The translations under genes and the position numbers were made by a program. A stretch of DNA of 64,000 nucleotides. Origin: Paracyclopina nana (Eukaryota > Arthropoda > Copepoda > Cyclopoida > Cyclopettidae). Below are positions 12,401-24,176 of this stretch, one piece after another. The DNA lies in the NCBI GenBank assembly GCA_019096065.1, contig JAGUCH010000005.1, forward strand, positions 2,418,001 to 2,482,000. The letters are read 5' to 3'. The notes beneath the pieces were generated by a model. That model saw nothing but the letters and a program-made list of their open reading frames with translations. It did no database searches and was not told the origin of the DNA. Within the stretch, counting starts at the first letter, position 1. Each line of letters begins with the position of its first letter.

Positions 12401-15400
12401 AAGTAGCTCCCCTTTGACATATTCATGCAAGGAATCAGTGAGATTGCTGTGGTTGCGAACGTCCACTGAGATGGCTGAAAAGGGCACCTCACTCGAGTAG
12501 CGATGAGGGCAAGTCTTGCAAATTTTCTGGTCAGAAAAGCTCCCACTGAGGATCTTGGTCAGAGTCTGTTCGTAGCCGAGAGCCTTGAGGCCGTCCTCCA
12601 CAGCCTCCTTGAGACGCATGAAGAACTCGTCGGCATCCTGTTGCTCTCGCAGGTTGACTGGCTCGCCGTGCATCCGAAAGTGCTTCCATAAGCCACGTGG
12701 CACATACAGCTGCAACTTTGAGTAGGCCAGGTGGCCGAAAATGGCCTGCACTTGCTTCAAGATCGTGAGGTTGTACTCCTTGGTGGTAAGCTCGCCAGGA
12801 TCGCTATTTTCGTTGTTTTCATTGCTCACTACATCCTCGCGATCTTCCCCGGAGAAGTCCTCTTCAGCATCGTTGCAAGCCTCCTCCGCCTCCAAGACTC
12901 CGTTCCGGACTGACTCGATCATGAACAACTGCTGAAGCACTGAATTCATGTAGCATGTAGCGCCCGCATTTTTAAGGCCAACAAATCCATTGTGTGGGCG
13001 GGGACCGACCGGCGGTAGGTACTCCCAATCCAAAAGCTCTTCCTTTTCTCCAGAGGCGTAGAACATGTCGGCAAGCATGTCAGCCTCAAGCTTGAGATTG
13101 GGCACACACCCCGAGGCCAGAGCCACCAGGAGCTCAAACGCGGCCATTAAGGTGGCCCCAGTCGAGCACACTGGGATCACAGGTCCCATGGGAATGCTCC
13201 CAGTTGTTCTGTATACCAGATGCATCCTCGAGGCCGGGAAAATAAAGTCCTCCACGAGATCCCTGACTAGGTTGACTCCTGTCTTGGGATTGGAGCCGAC
13301 GTCGTACTTCTTGTCTGCAGTCATGAAGGCCAGCAAATCGCGGCATAAGCAAAGGTGGCCTTCTAGCAGGTTTTCATGGCAGCCCAGGCTGCCTGTTTTT
13401 CGCACGTTTTCCCGTATCTTCTTCAACCAGCTGATTTCTGTGTTGAGCAACGACTCCGCTGTGTTGAGGTTCAAGTTGGAGGCTGCTGCATAGCTCAGCA
13501 ATCGTGTCAACAGCAAGAAGTACTCGGAGGAGAACTCCGCCCTCTCCGTGGCTGTTGAGGAGAGGACCGTGAACAGCAAGGTGATGAAGAATCGGATGGG
13601 GTGCTGCTCTCCAGAGCATCGAGTGGCAACCAGCAAAAACTGGTCAGCGGCCGTTGCACGAATTTCCTGAACAGACGACTTGAGCACCAAGTCGATGATG
13701 AACTGGTGCCACGAGGGATCCTTGCACAAGCTGTCAAGGCAAGCCGGATGCAGTGCAATAGCGAGGGCCAAAACCTCAAGGGCCTCCGCAGCCAGAGCCA
13801 CGTTGGTCTCATCTTCCATGACTTCATCTTTCTTGAACGGTTCGTGGAGTTCAGCAGGCGACCCACTGGCGAGGCCGAGATTGCCACCTGCTGAGGCCCA
13901 GGCCAACCTTATAATTGCTGTGACTATAACTTGGTTGGGCAGGTGCGCCGCTCCGGCCTCCAGGAGCTGAGTGGCCAGCCTCTGAGCAATGCTCCGGATC
14001 ATGGCCTCCTGAGTATGGCAAGGAATTTGGTGAAGGGCCTGCTGTAGAACCACAGCTTGGCCATGCACTGCCGGAGACACCGAGGTCGTAGAATCCGGCT
14101 GGCAAGCCTCTGCCACCATGTGGACAAGTGAGTGGCCAGCCACAGCAAACAGCAGCTTGCACACCCGGAGCACGGTCAAGTAGGCCAACTGCTTGGTTCT
14201 CAGATCAGCAGTGGATAAGAAGTCGTTTCTCGTCAGCATACCCATGAAAGCTGGTATGCCTTTGGCCTTCACGAGGCTCAGCTGGAGCTCAAATGCTTTT
14301 TCATGCACGGAGCCATTGCTGGGCATCAGCAGGCTGTAGGCCACGTCGAGATTGTAGAGTGTTTGCGAGGGCGAGGTTGTGAAGAAAAGGGCATCAAATC
14401 CGTGCTGCGGGTTGGACGCAGGACTCTTCACGAGGTCTGCACAAGTGGACCGAATCTTGCCAATAGTGTGAGCGTCAGCGGGGATCAAGTTGAGGACAGC
14501 TCGTGCCGCATCTCTCAGGGCGTTGTGCTGAAGGTTGCAGCCCATATCGGCCAGCTGGAGCAAAAAGGCCGTGTAGCTTCTCTCTTGGGCGATGATGACT
14601 CCGGGCAGACACTGTTCAAGCTCAACATTGGGCCCACCTTCGTAGTGGTGCTGTGGTGAAGACGTGGAGCTATCTGATGAGGAATCCGGAGAGCTGGCAG
14701 GGATGCCCGACCCCGAGTTGTTCACTGGGGTCAGCTTGACCTCGAGAATGGCCTTGTCCCTCAAAGGCAGATTGAGTAGGATTTTTCTGTCTTCAGCAGA
14801 GTCCAAGACTTCTCCCTCGTACTTGAGCTCAAGCCTAATGTTGGCAGGGTTCCCCTTGAGCCTCTGTATGATTTGTCGCTTGACCGAGGCCAACGTTTCG
14901 TTGGTGTGTGTATAGATTTCGATGTCATCCATTTGTCGGCCCTGATTGGGTAGCCTGAATAATAGCACTAATTGACGGCCTCGTGGGGCTCTGAAGAGAG
15001 GTACGAGGGTACGCTCATCACAAAAGTCGGCATCACATTCTCGCACGTACTCAAAGAGGACTCCAAGGACGCGGCAAAGTTTGGTAGCCTCGAGGCCAAA
15101 CTTGACATCTTTATCTTGCTCAAGAAGGGTGACAGTGTCGTAGGAGGCTTTGAGCCTGTCGAAGCAAGACGAGATGAAATCCTCGTGGATTTCCACCTGG
15201 CTCGTCTGCAGCCTCGGTCCAAGGTTGGTGAACGTCTCCTTGAGCAGCTCTATGGCCTTCATGGCTATATCCTCGTCAGAGTTGAGTACCAGCCGCCAAA
15301 TGTAGTCGAGGCCGATCAGTTCGAGGTCGTCCATGAGATAAGCTCTTCTCTTGGCAATCAGCTTGTTCTCCTTGACGTTGACTGCCTTGAAGAACCTATC

Positions 15401-17775
15401 GAAGCACTTGATGCCACTCTCAGTCATCAAGCTTGGGTCCAGCTGGAGGATGTTGTTTTCGAAAAAGTCCCTATTGATTTCAGGGTCCAAATCAGGCTCA
15501 TCGCCCATCAGCTTGGAGAACCACTTGAAGCAGGCTTCCCTGTCAACCGGGAAAACTGCGTTCTCCGCCAAGCAGTTCCAAATTTGCTTGGCTTGAGGAG
15601 CACACAGCCACAATTGGCCATCTTTCAGCAGGAACCTCAAAAAGTTGAGCCTTTCTTGCACCTGCAAAATCAGATTATGAACAAGCCCTCCATGAGTATT
15701 TGAGCTATGACTTTACCTGCATAACGTGATTGTAACGGCCATCCGGATAGAGATCCTCAGGATTGCTTGCCAAGACTTTGGGCGGGTTATGACGAACCTG
15801 GTCAACGTAGGTGGTCAAGTTGTCAGCCACCAAAATGACGAGAGCATGTTCTGACTGCAAATTGTTGATGACCTCTTGCCGGTACAGAGTGGACGTTCCT
15901 TGAGAGCCTCTCTGGGCGTGACCGGACGCGTTGGCCGGGGCCGCATTGTGAGGGGCCTCTTGGTACAGGCAACAAATCTCTCGAATCTGTTTCAGCGCCG
16001 GCAACACCCACGTGGAATTGGGCTTGAGCTCCTCCACGCATTTGGCCAGCCAACGAGCCTTTTGAGCCTCTCTGTACTGAGTGCAAGAGTAGTCTAGAAT
16101 CTTGATGTGGGCGGACAAAGCTTGGTCCATGATATCAATAGCTACATCATTGGCATGAGCCAAGTTCCAAAAGAGGTTCAACACCTTGTCAGCCATGACA
16201 CCTTCCTTGTCGTCCTCAGCCAAGTGCCTGATCAATTCAAGCAACTTTTCGCGTTGCTTCACTGAGGCTGTTGACCACGAGGCCTGGAACCGCTCGAACA
16301 AGTGGTCCATTTGAGGAGGGGTAAAATCCCATGCCAACTTGGCCAAAAGATCGTGCACGTTTTTCACTATGGCCTCGTGCTGTCCCACTTGAGCTGCCCA
16401 AATGTCATCCAGATCTTCCATGGACAAGACCTTCTCCTTGACCAGGAATCGAATGACCTTCTCCAACTTTTCAACATACTGCGGCTGATGGAGGTTGTCT
16501 TGCAGCGCAATTTGGAGCACCCCGTTCTCCTTCAGCCAAGTGGCCATTCTGTCAGCGGTGAGGAAATCTTCCTCCGAGCTCTGAGGTGGAGGCTGAGGCT
16601 GCGGCTGCGGCTGTTGGCCTCCCTGACAAAAAGAGACGGACGCGATGACCCTGTTGACCTCGTTCAGCGCGCTCATCTTGCCACCAAATGAGGAAATTTG
16701 CAATTGCCTAAGAATCATCTTGAGCCGGAACATTTCCAGCTGTCGCACGTTCTCTTCTTGGCTTGGGATTGTGGAGGCCAAACACTTGAGAGACTTGACA
16801 ATAGAAGAAAGAGCGTCGTTTTTGGACTCATTTTTCGCCTCTTTTTTCAGCTCTTCGTCGCTCAAAGACTCGAGGAACTTAGGAACGGCCTCAACAATGG
16901 GCAGGAGATAGGTGTTCACTGTGGCGGGTGTGAGTAGCTCAAAGCATTGGCCAAAAGGCCGTACAAGGGAGTGAATTAATGTCACATTGAGCCCGTTGTT
17001 TTTGTCACCCTTATTTTTGACAATGAACCGGTCCAGTAGCTTCTTAAATCCACCATGGTAGCCAAACCTTAATGAAAGAAAAACAAGTTCCATTAATTGG
17101 CACTATGATAATGGCATCTTAATATTCACTTATTTAGAGATGGGCATACCTATTAATAAGATCCACAAGCCACCCCTTGGGCATTCTGGAGTCAATACTT
17201 CGAGCGAAGGGCTCATCAATGGGGAACTCTGCATGTCTGGAGGCGTTGTACATGTGGAACTTGTTACTCGGATTCAAGACCAAGGGTAGGAGATCAAGTG
17301 TGGGAAACCAGTCATCCTCAAGCTTGAGAACACAGAGTTCAATCAGCCTCTCGCAGTTGCGCAAGATACATTTGTGGATGTCTAGCCTCCAACTGGACAC
17401 AGCCTCGTCGGTCATGATTCTGGAGAATGACACGACGAGGCCATCTTTGTAGAATCTCATGCAAGGGTCGCATCGTTTGTCTGCGTGGTCGGCCTTTGCC
17501 AAACCGATAGCAGTGTCGAGAAGGACCTCGAGTTCACCTTTGGGCAATACTGGAATGACCCACCGAGGATTTGAAATGAGTTCTTCCAACTTTTGCAGCT
17601 TGGCCAGAGGGAAAGCTGCGATTAAGGCCTCAGGGTCAGGTTGCTGCTCTTGCTGCTGCAAAGGTTGCAGAGCAACATTTGGTTCTTCCGCTTGTTCAAC
17701 AATTTGTTCTACGTCCTCGTTTCCGGCTGGGTCAACCTCAACTTTTGGGGTTCGTGATGGATTAGAGACTGTCAT
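9497..17775 (-). CDS. faf: Ubiquitin carboxyl-terminal hydrolase FAF/USP9X type, complete
   Basis: Seven coding exons close in phase: 17775-17150, 17067-15717, 15661-12381, 12319-10784, 10535-9905 and 9676-9497, with the first exon preceded by a 5' UTR acceptor at 17791. They encode about 2534 residues, close to USP9X (about 2550). The long N-terminal helical-repeat region reads like USP9X (for example [18 protein letters not shown]). The peptidase domain shows the Cys box [13 protein letters not shown] (nucleophile Cys1562), CxxC zinc pairs (CPHR; CERC) and the His box [15 protein letters not shown] (His1854), so it should be active. A conserved C-terminal helical part follows, then a low-complexity Ala tail. 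The family removes ubiquitin from endocytic and signalling substrates; in flies faf acts on liquid facets/epsin. The plus-strand open frames across these exons are antisense shadows. Confidence 0.96.
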
Positions 17776-18126
17776 GCTGCTTGCCTTTTTTCTGCAAAAA
17801 ACAAGAACAAAGATAAGCTTTTGGAACAGTGCCCAAAGAGCAATTTTGCCATTCATTAAAAACATTACGCTATGATGGCTCATCACGACCAGACGTCTAG
17901 AAGCTCTCAAAATAAACACTTTACAAATTTGGCACTTTATAAATGAGGCCTCACGTTTCCAATGAAAAAGAGCGAGCCATAATTGACCGACTTTTCAAAA
18001 ATGTGATAACCGCAGTATGAATAACACGAATGACACTGCATTCGAACAGATACTAATTTGATAAGCGGCGAGATAAGATAGAAATAACAAATGATTAATT
18101 AGGAAAGGGCGAATTTTCAAGTTTAC

Positions 18127-18366
18127 CTGGATGTAGAAGAAAAGCTAGCTTCACAAATATCAACGTCGAATTTCAACGATAACAACAAGTTCTTTCACTC
18201 TCATTCCGTCATTGTGACGAGAATGGGGCCGAAGAAAAAATAACTTTTTCAGCGAGTATTTTCGTCTAGTTTTCTCTAAAGGCGAAGATTTTTTTGAGTT
18301 GTCTTTTTGGGATTTTCTTTTCGCCATTACCGGATCGAGTTCACTCGGCCCAGTAAAACCACCCAC
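18127..18366 (-). other. Putative 5' UTR exon of the fat facets gene, with an upstream ORF
   Basis: A consensus donor (CCAG/GTAAAC, exon ending at 18127) faces the acceptor at 17791 that opens the first coding exon. The segment contains a short basic open frame (ATG of MAKRKSQKDN, ending EIRR-stop near 18160) that closes before the donor. If transcribed, it would be an upstream ORF rather than part of the deubiquitinase. The exon's 5' end is not defined by sequence. Confidence 0.4.
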
Positions 18367-19139
18367 GAGAGTTTTTAAGTTCCATCAATTTGACGAGAAA
18401 AACGTCGTCACCACAAAAATAAGCACATTTAAAGGTTTTTGATATACTCAATCACGCACGCAAAATCTATGCTAAAAATGCTGTTCAACGGCAAATTGTA
18501 TGTTGGAGTGCCTTAAAAATACTGTACTTGCGCCAATACGGCCTGTCCCACTGACTCAGCCTAATTTAAGATCTTTTCCTCGTTATTCCTCAATTTTTAC
18601 ATGAAAATGCCACAATTAAATTCATTTATCATCTTAAATTGTAGAAAGTGATCAAATAAAATGAACCAGACCTGCAAACTTATCAAACTAAAAATTTCAA
18701 TTGGTCGTAAATACAATTTCAAAGCGTTATTAGTGGAAATGATGAGAGTCCTTAATTAGCAGTCTATGATAACTCTAACGTCACAGCTGAGCTTGAAAAG
18801 AGCAAGTTTTTTTGAGGCAATTGTATGTAGGCTCATTATTATTTATTCTCCTCAGACTTTATAATTCGTAATAATCAGCAAAAAGAAGCATTGATAAAGT
18901 CCTTTTAATTGTTTTAAAATTGTAGTATATCGAAATATACGAATGTATGTTGGGTAATTGCTGTCAATTTGTGAAAGCTTCTTCGAACCAGCTTCAATTC
19001 GATCCGTTGAGCCAAATTTCATAACAAAAGTCTCTAAAAGAGCCAAACAAAGGAAAGGAAACGGCGCATTTCGAGGCCACCGACCTCGATCACAGCCTCT
19101 GTTTGATATCCTCAAGCATCAACACGGATCACGTGGTTA
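18367..19139. other. Divergent intergenic region between fat facets and DNA ligase I
   Basis: About 0.8 kb separates two head-to-head housekeeping genes and probably serves as a shared or paired promoter region. It is AT-rich and turns GC-rich only toward the ligase start. No gene is supported. Confidence 0.5.
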
Positions 19140-19212
19140 ATGTTCAGAGCTTTTTGTGCCGTGTCAGCCATTATTCAAAATGGAAATCCTGTTGGCATTT
19201 TGAGCTGGAATT

Positions 19213-19245
19213 TTTCCCGCCGTTTTTCTTTCAATCATTTGGCGC
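19213..19245 (+). promoter_or_regulatory. Two E2F-consensus sites upstream of the DNA ligase I ATG
   Basis: TTTCCCGC (19213-19220) and TTTGGCGC (19238-19245) both match the E2F consensus TTTSSCGC. The second sits in a GC-rich palindromic block (GGCGCGCC). They lie about 80 and 55 bases before the ligase ATG at 19296. DNA ligase I is a classical S-phase E2F target, so function is plausible. If translation starts at the upstream ATG (19140) the sites would instead be coding. Confidence 0.5.
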
Positions 19246-19295
19246 GCCGGCGGCGCGAAGGTCCTCTGTTACAATTTGAGCAGCTCAAGTTTGAA

Positions 19296-22200
19296 ATGTC
19301 CAAGCAAAAGTCCATAACGTAAGTTATTGCATTTTCAATTGTTTATGTGGCCTACTTGACTAAGCGTGACCGTTTTTTACAGGTCTTTTTTTGTTCCTCG
19401 GCAAAGCGTTTCATCGTCTGATGGAGGCAACGAAACTCCGTCGCCAGCTTTGAAGAACAAAGAAGTCTCTAAGGCTAAAAAGCCAAGGTAAATATTTGCT
19501 TTTATTTTCGTATTTTGTTAATTTTTGCTGTCTCATAATTAATTATACCTTTTTTATGATTTTAAATCAGATTTGAATTGAATTAACAAAGACTCTTTGT
19601 TTTAGCCCAAAGAAAGAAGAGACACCAAATTCGCCTTTAAGAGAGCCCAACAGAAAAGTAGGCGACAATGACTCCTCTCTTGATTCTCCAATCAAGAAGA
19701 TGCCTAAAAGAAGGTCAAGAATTCAACTGGTGTCTTCGTCTGATGAGGACGAGGGCGAAAATAATTCTCCCAAACCAACAAAAGGTAACACTAACATGAA
19801 GCCTTTTATGCTCGACTTATCTCACACTTTTTTTTATCGTAGCCGCAGATCAAGAACTAAGCAAGGGAACCAAGCGAAAAAGCAGCCCTGTTGCAAAATC
19901 GGCCAAGAAGAGCAAAAAAGACGAAGATTCGAATGAAGACGAGCAGCCGAAAAAGAGGAAAACTCCCGCAAAGGTCAAAGTTGCTGAGCCCAAGCCAAAG
20001 AAAACTGCGAGTAAGGCACGAGCGAAGAAGGGAGCAGAAAAAGCCGCGATAAAGGCCGAGGAGCCAATGGAGGAAAGTATCTCTGATGAAACCGTGGAGC
20101 AGAAGACTCCTAAAAGGCGAAGCAATAAGGATAAGGAAGCAATCCCTAAGAAGGTAAAGAAATCAGCCAGTAAGGATAAAAGCCCAGAGAAAATCGTGGC
20201 AAGTCCCAAAAAAGAAGTTGTCAGTAGTCCTGAGCCTCAAAAAACGCCCAAATCTGAAGAGACGGTGAAAAAGGTCAATCCTTTTGCTGCAATGATGGGG
20301 AGTAGCAAAAAGAATAATGAGACTTCAGAAACTAATGGCTCAATGGAATACGAAGAGGTTGTCAAAAAGTCCCGGTATGATCCCATTGATGATGCCATTT
20401 GGAAGCGTGGCCAAAAAACGCCCTATTTGGCCTTCTCCAAAACTCTGCAGGCAATAGAGGCCACTTCAGGGCGACTGAAGACCATCGAAATTTTGTCAAA
20501 CTACTTTAGGTCTGTGGTTGTCCTAAGCCCTGAAGATCTGCTTCCCTCAGTTTACATGTGTCTCAACCGGTTGGCTCCTGCTTATGAAGGCATTGAGCTT
20601 GGCATTGGCGAAACTTTGCTAATTAAGGCCATAGCCCAGACCACAGGTAGGTCGGTGGCACAAATCAAGGCTGATGCAGGCAAAAAAGGTGACCTTGGTA
20701 TTGTGGCAGAAACCAGTCGAGGGAGTCAACGAACAATGTTTCAACCTGCTGCGTTAACGATCCCTGCGGTCTTTGAAAAATTAAAGGCCATCGCTGCCAT
20801 GACGGGAAACCAATCTATGGGCAAAAAAGTGGAGAAAATCCAAGCTATGTTGGTGGCATGCAAGCAGTCTGAAGCCAGATATCTGATTAGATCTTTGGCT
20901 GGAAAATTGAGGATAGGTTTAGCTGAACAATCAGTTTTGCAAGCCCTAGCTCAGGCTTGTGTCATGACGCCGCCTTGTCAGGATTACCCGCCAAAAATCA
21001 GCGCCGCATTTAAGGACACAACTAGTGACAAGTTCAAGGAAGCCCTGGAGAAAGAAGCTCTGAAGCTCAAAACGGCCTATTGGTAAAAATGGCAATTTAA
21101 TCCGATTTACCAATATGCTAATTTTCTGTACTATTTTTCAGTGAGTGTCCCTGCTACGACCAAGTGATTCCTGTGCTTTTGAGCGAGGGTATTGACGGAG
21201 TGGCTGAAAAGTGCAAACTGACCCCTGGCATCCCTTTGAAGCCCATGTTGGCTCATCCCACAAAAGGAGTACAAGATGTCCTGAATAGAATGGAAAATGC
21301 CAAATTCACTTGTGAGTGGAAATACGACGGGGAACGGGCTCAAATCCATTTACTTGAGGATGGCACCATACAGATTTACTCCCGAAATCAAGAGGACAAC
21401 ACGTCCAAATACCCAGACATTATTCAAAGGTTTTCCAATTGCAAATTGGACTCTGTCAAGTCATGTGTCTTGGACTCCGAGGCAGTCGCTTGGGACCGAG
21501 AGAAAAAGCAGATTCAGCCTTTCCAGGTTCTCTCGACGAGGAAACGAAAAGATGCAGCAGAATCTGAAATTAAGGTCCAAGTGGCCGTTTTTGGCTTTGA
21601 CCTGCTATACCTTAATGGCGAAGCCTTGGTCCGAAAGCCTTTTATTGAACGACGAAAATTACTTCAGGAGCATTTCAAAGAAGTGGAGGGGGAATTTTTG
21701 TTCGCCAAATCTGCTGACCCACAAACCATGGAAGAAGTCCAGGAGCTTCTCGAGGAGTCTGTGAAAGGTAAAGAGAACACCATTATCTTTATTTTTCGAG
21801 TCTGAAGAAGAACTAAGAAGAAATACTAATGAGTAAAGTTGAATGCAATGGTGGATTATGATATGATGTTGTTTGCCCTCATAGCACCAGAGTATTCAGC
21901 TTATCTCGTTAGATTCTGGTCACGAGTCAAGGAAAGAAGACACAGAAGAAGTGGCCATTTTGGTTGGAATCGATCAGATCGGTAGCTCTGGCTCGGTGAT
22001 GTGTTCATGCGTCATATCACAGCCTGAGTTACCTGACTGTCTTTCCTAAGGCTTCGCCTCGGCAATTACTGCTTGCCTAATTCAGCTCAGATGTCCAAGT
22101 TGCCCAGGGAATGCACAATGAAGTGCCTTTCTCTTTATTCAATTTGGACCTTCTTTCCCTTTGTTGTGTGTTTAAAACTTCGCAGCTTCTATTTCCTCCT

Positions 22201-23173
22201 TGGCTTTGCAAGAGAATTTTTGACTTTTTCCGCGAAGAAATTTTTTACGTGGCTTCAAATTAAAATTTTCGGCAAAAAGGCCTGGGCTCAACTTGCTCCC
22301 TAATTTGTTTGCATTCTTAACTTTTATCAGTTGAATGCACTTCTTTCGTTGCACTTGAGTTATTCTGAATAGCTGTCGGGCCTTTCGGACCTGATACCAG
22401 AAACTTGCTTTTGGAACCGAGTGTTGCTCTTTCGCAATATTCCCTCTAATGGCTCATTGCGTTTCATAAAGTAAACTGCTGCCAATTTCGTGAGTCACTC
22501 ATAAAAAAGAAAGCCACGTTCTATAAGTTAAAATATTTTTTTTTTATTTCACGCAGAAAATTGCGAAGGCCTCATGGTAAAAACGCTAGACGTGGACGCC
22601 ACTTACGAAATTGCAAAAAGGTCACATAATTGGCTCAAGCTCAAGAAAGACTACCTGGATGGAGTTGGAGACACCCTCGACGTGGTAGTTATGGGTGGGT
22701 ACTTGGGAAAAGGCAAGAGAACCGGATCTTACGGTGGATACTTGCTGGCTTGCTACGATCCAGAAAACGAGGAGTACCAGTCGATTTGCAAAATTGGCAC
22801 TGGGTTCTCTGACGATGACCTGGCTAAGCATTGGAAGTTCTTCCAGGACCACAAATTGGACAAGCCAAAAGCTTACTATGCTTTCGACTCGGGCCTGGAG
22901 CCGGATCATTGGTTTGAGCCAGTTCAAGTGTGGGAAATCAAGGCTGCCGACTTGTCCATATCTCCCGTTCATCGGGCAGGAGTTGGCATTGTTGATCCTG
23001 ATCGTGGCATAAGTTTGCGGTTTCCCAGGTTTATTCGCATCCGGGATGACAAATCTCCAGAGGACGCGACGACCTCTCGACAGGTCGCAGATATGTACAA
23101 CAGCCAGGAGCAAATCAAGAACCAAAATAATTCAAAGAAGCCTGCGAAGAATGATGATGACTTTGACTTTTAG
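19296..23173 (+). CDS. LIG1: DNA ligase I (ATP-dependent), complete
   Basis: Six exons close in phase: 19296-19318, 19383-19487, 19606-19784, 19843-21082, 21142-21767 and 22557-23173. They give 929 residues (human LIG1 is 919). The N-terminus has a PCNA-binding PIP box, QKSITSFF (Q4, I7, F10, F11), split by the first intron. A Lys/Ser/Glu-rich disordered region with basic nuclear-localisation-like runs follows. The DNA-binding domain comes next, then the adenylation domain with motif I WKYDGERA (adenylated Lys576). The OB-fold part contains [37 protein letters not shown] and [19 protein letters not shown]. It seals Okazaki-fragment and repair nicks in the nucleus with PCNA. Intron 5 (21768-22556, 789 bp) is far longer than the others and holds no gene. 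An in-frame ATG at 19140 would add a 52-residue Arg-rich extension (see findings). Confidence 0.97.
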
Positions 23174-24170
23174 AAATATATTTTTATATGGGAATGGGAT
23201 CAACAATTGCTGACTTGAGGATCTTTTCCTCCATTTTTTGGGGTAAGATGCAGTTTCTCTACACGGAAATCTTATGTGATAGATGATTTATCCTGGTGTA
23301 GGTTAGTATTAATGTAACTGGTACAGCTCAGTTACAAAAGGATCTTGTTGAATGATTGATCTATCTATTGTCAGAGTCTGATCTTTTTGGCAGTTTTTTG
23401 ACTGGAAAATTCACGAGAGATCCTTTCAAATCCTCTTCTGTCTTTGCAAACCCAGCAAAAAATAGGCGAAGAAAAAATCTGGCAATATCCAATATGTATG
23501 TAATTACATGGACTTATAGAAGTTTTGGTCTTGCTCAGAAAAGTTCGTGTATAGAAAGGGAGTTACAAGGAACTTTGATTCCTTCCAGTGTGTGCAGTGT
23601 TGACAACAGCCGTGCTTCCTCCCTCGTCATTACATCATCAAATAACCTAAAAACTTTTTCTTTTTGAAAAAACAACTTCTAGTGCACAAACGCTTCGTCT
23701 CTTTCGTGAAAAGAAAAATGGTGTCAGGAAGAAACTGGCCATGTGGAAAGTCCTGGTGTTGGGAGAAAGAAGGGAGAAATAATCAAACAGACAGCAATTA
23801 TGTACTCAAGTGTAAAGGAAGCCTACTTATACCCATTTGAGTGAAATCTTCCAACTCTTACTTAACTACTTCACCTTATCACGTCCCTGCAAAGGCATCA
23901 AACAGGTCCCCACTTACTAAATGATGAGCATGTGCAGTTGGGAATCTGATATTTCTCAGGAAATCCCAAAGACTGTTGAAGCCTATAGGCCACACATCCA
24001 TAAAGTACGACCAGAAAATTGAATTACCCACTCGTCCTTTTTTCTGCTATGACGGCCAATACTTCCTTCAAAAGCAAAAGTTACTCCTTTTAACGAAATG
24101 CTTGTAAGTGCAGTAAAGTTTCTACAAAGCAAGCCTGCGATTTTGATGTACAGCCTTTCTTGCGTCTCTA
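23174..24170. other. Convergent intergenic region
   Basis: About 1 kb lies between the stop codons of DNA ligase I (plus) and the repeat membrane protein (minus). It should contain the ligase 3' UTR. I see no gene or notable repeat. Confidence 0.5.
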
Positions 24171-24176
24171 TTTATT
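24171..24176 (-). terminator. AATAAA poly(A) signal overlapping a stop codon
   Basis: On the minus strand the coding sequence ends CAA TAA A, so the stop codon of the 24172-25335 gene is embedded in an AATAAA hexamer. If used, the 3' UTR would be only about 15-30 bases. Confidence 0.4.

Noticed and set aside
9853-17919. Many long open frames antisense or out of frame to the fat facets exons
   Set aside because: The minus-strand deubiquitinase frame is conserved, phase-consistent and explains the whole stretch; the others are shadows.
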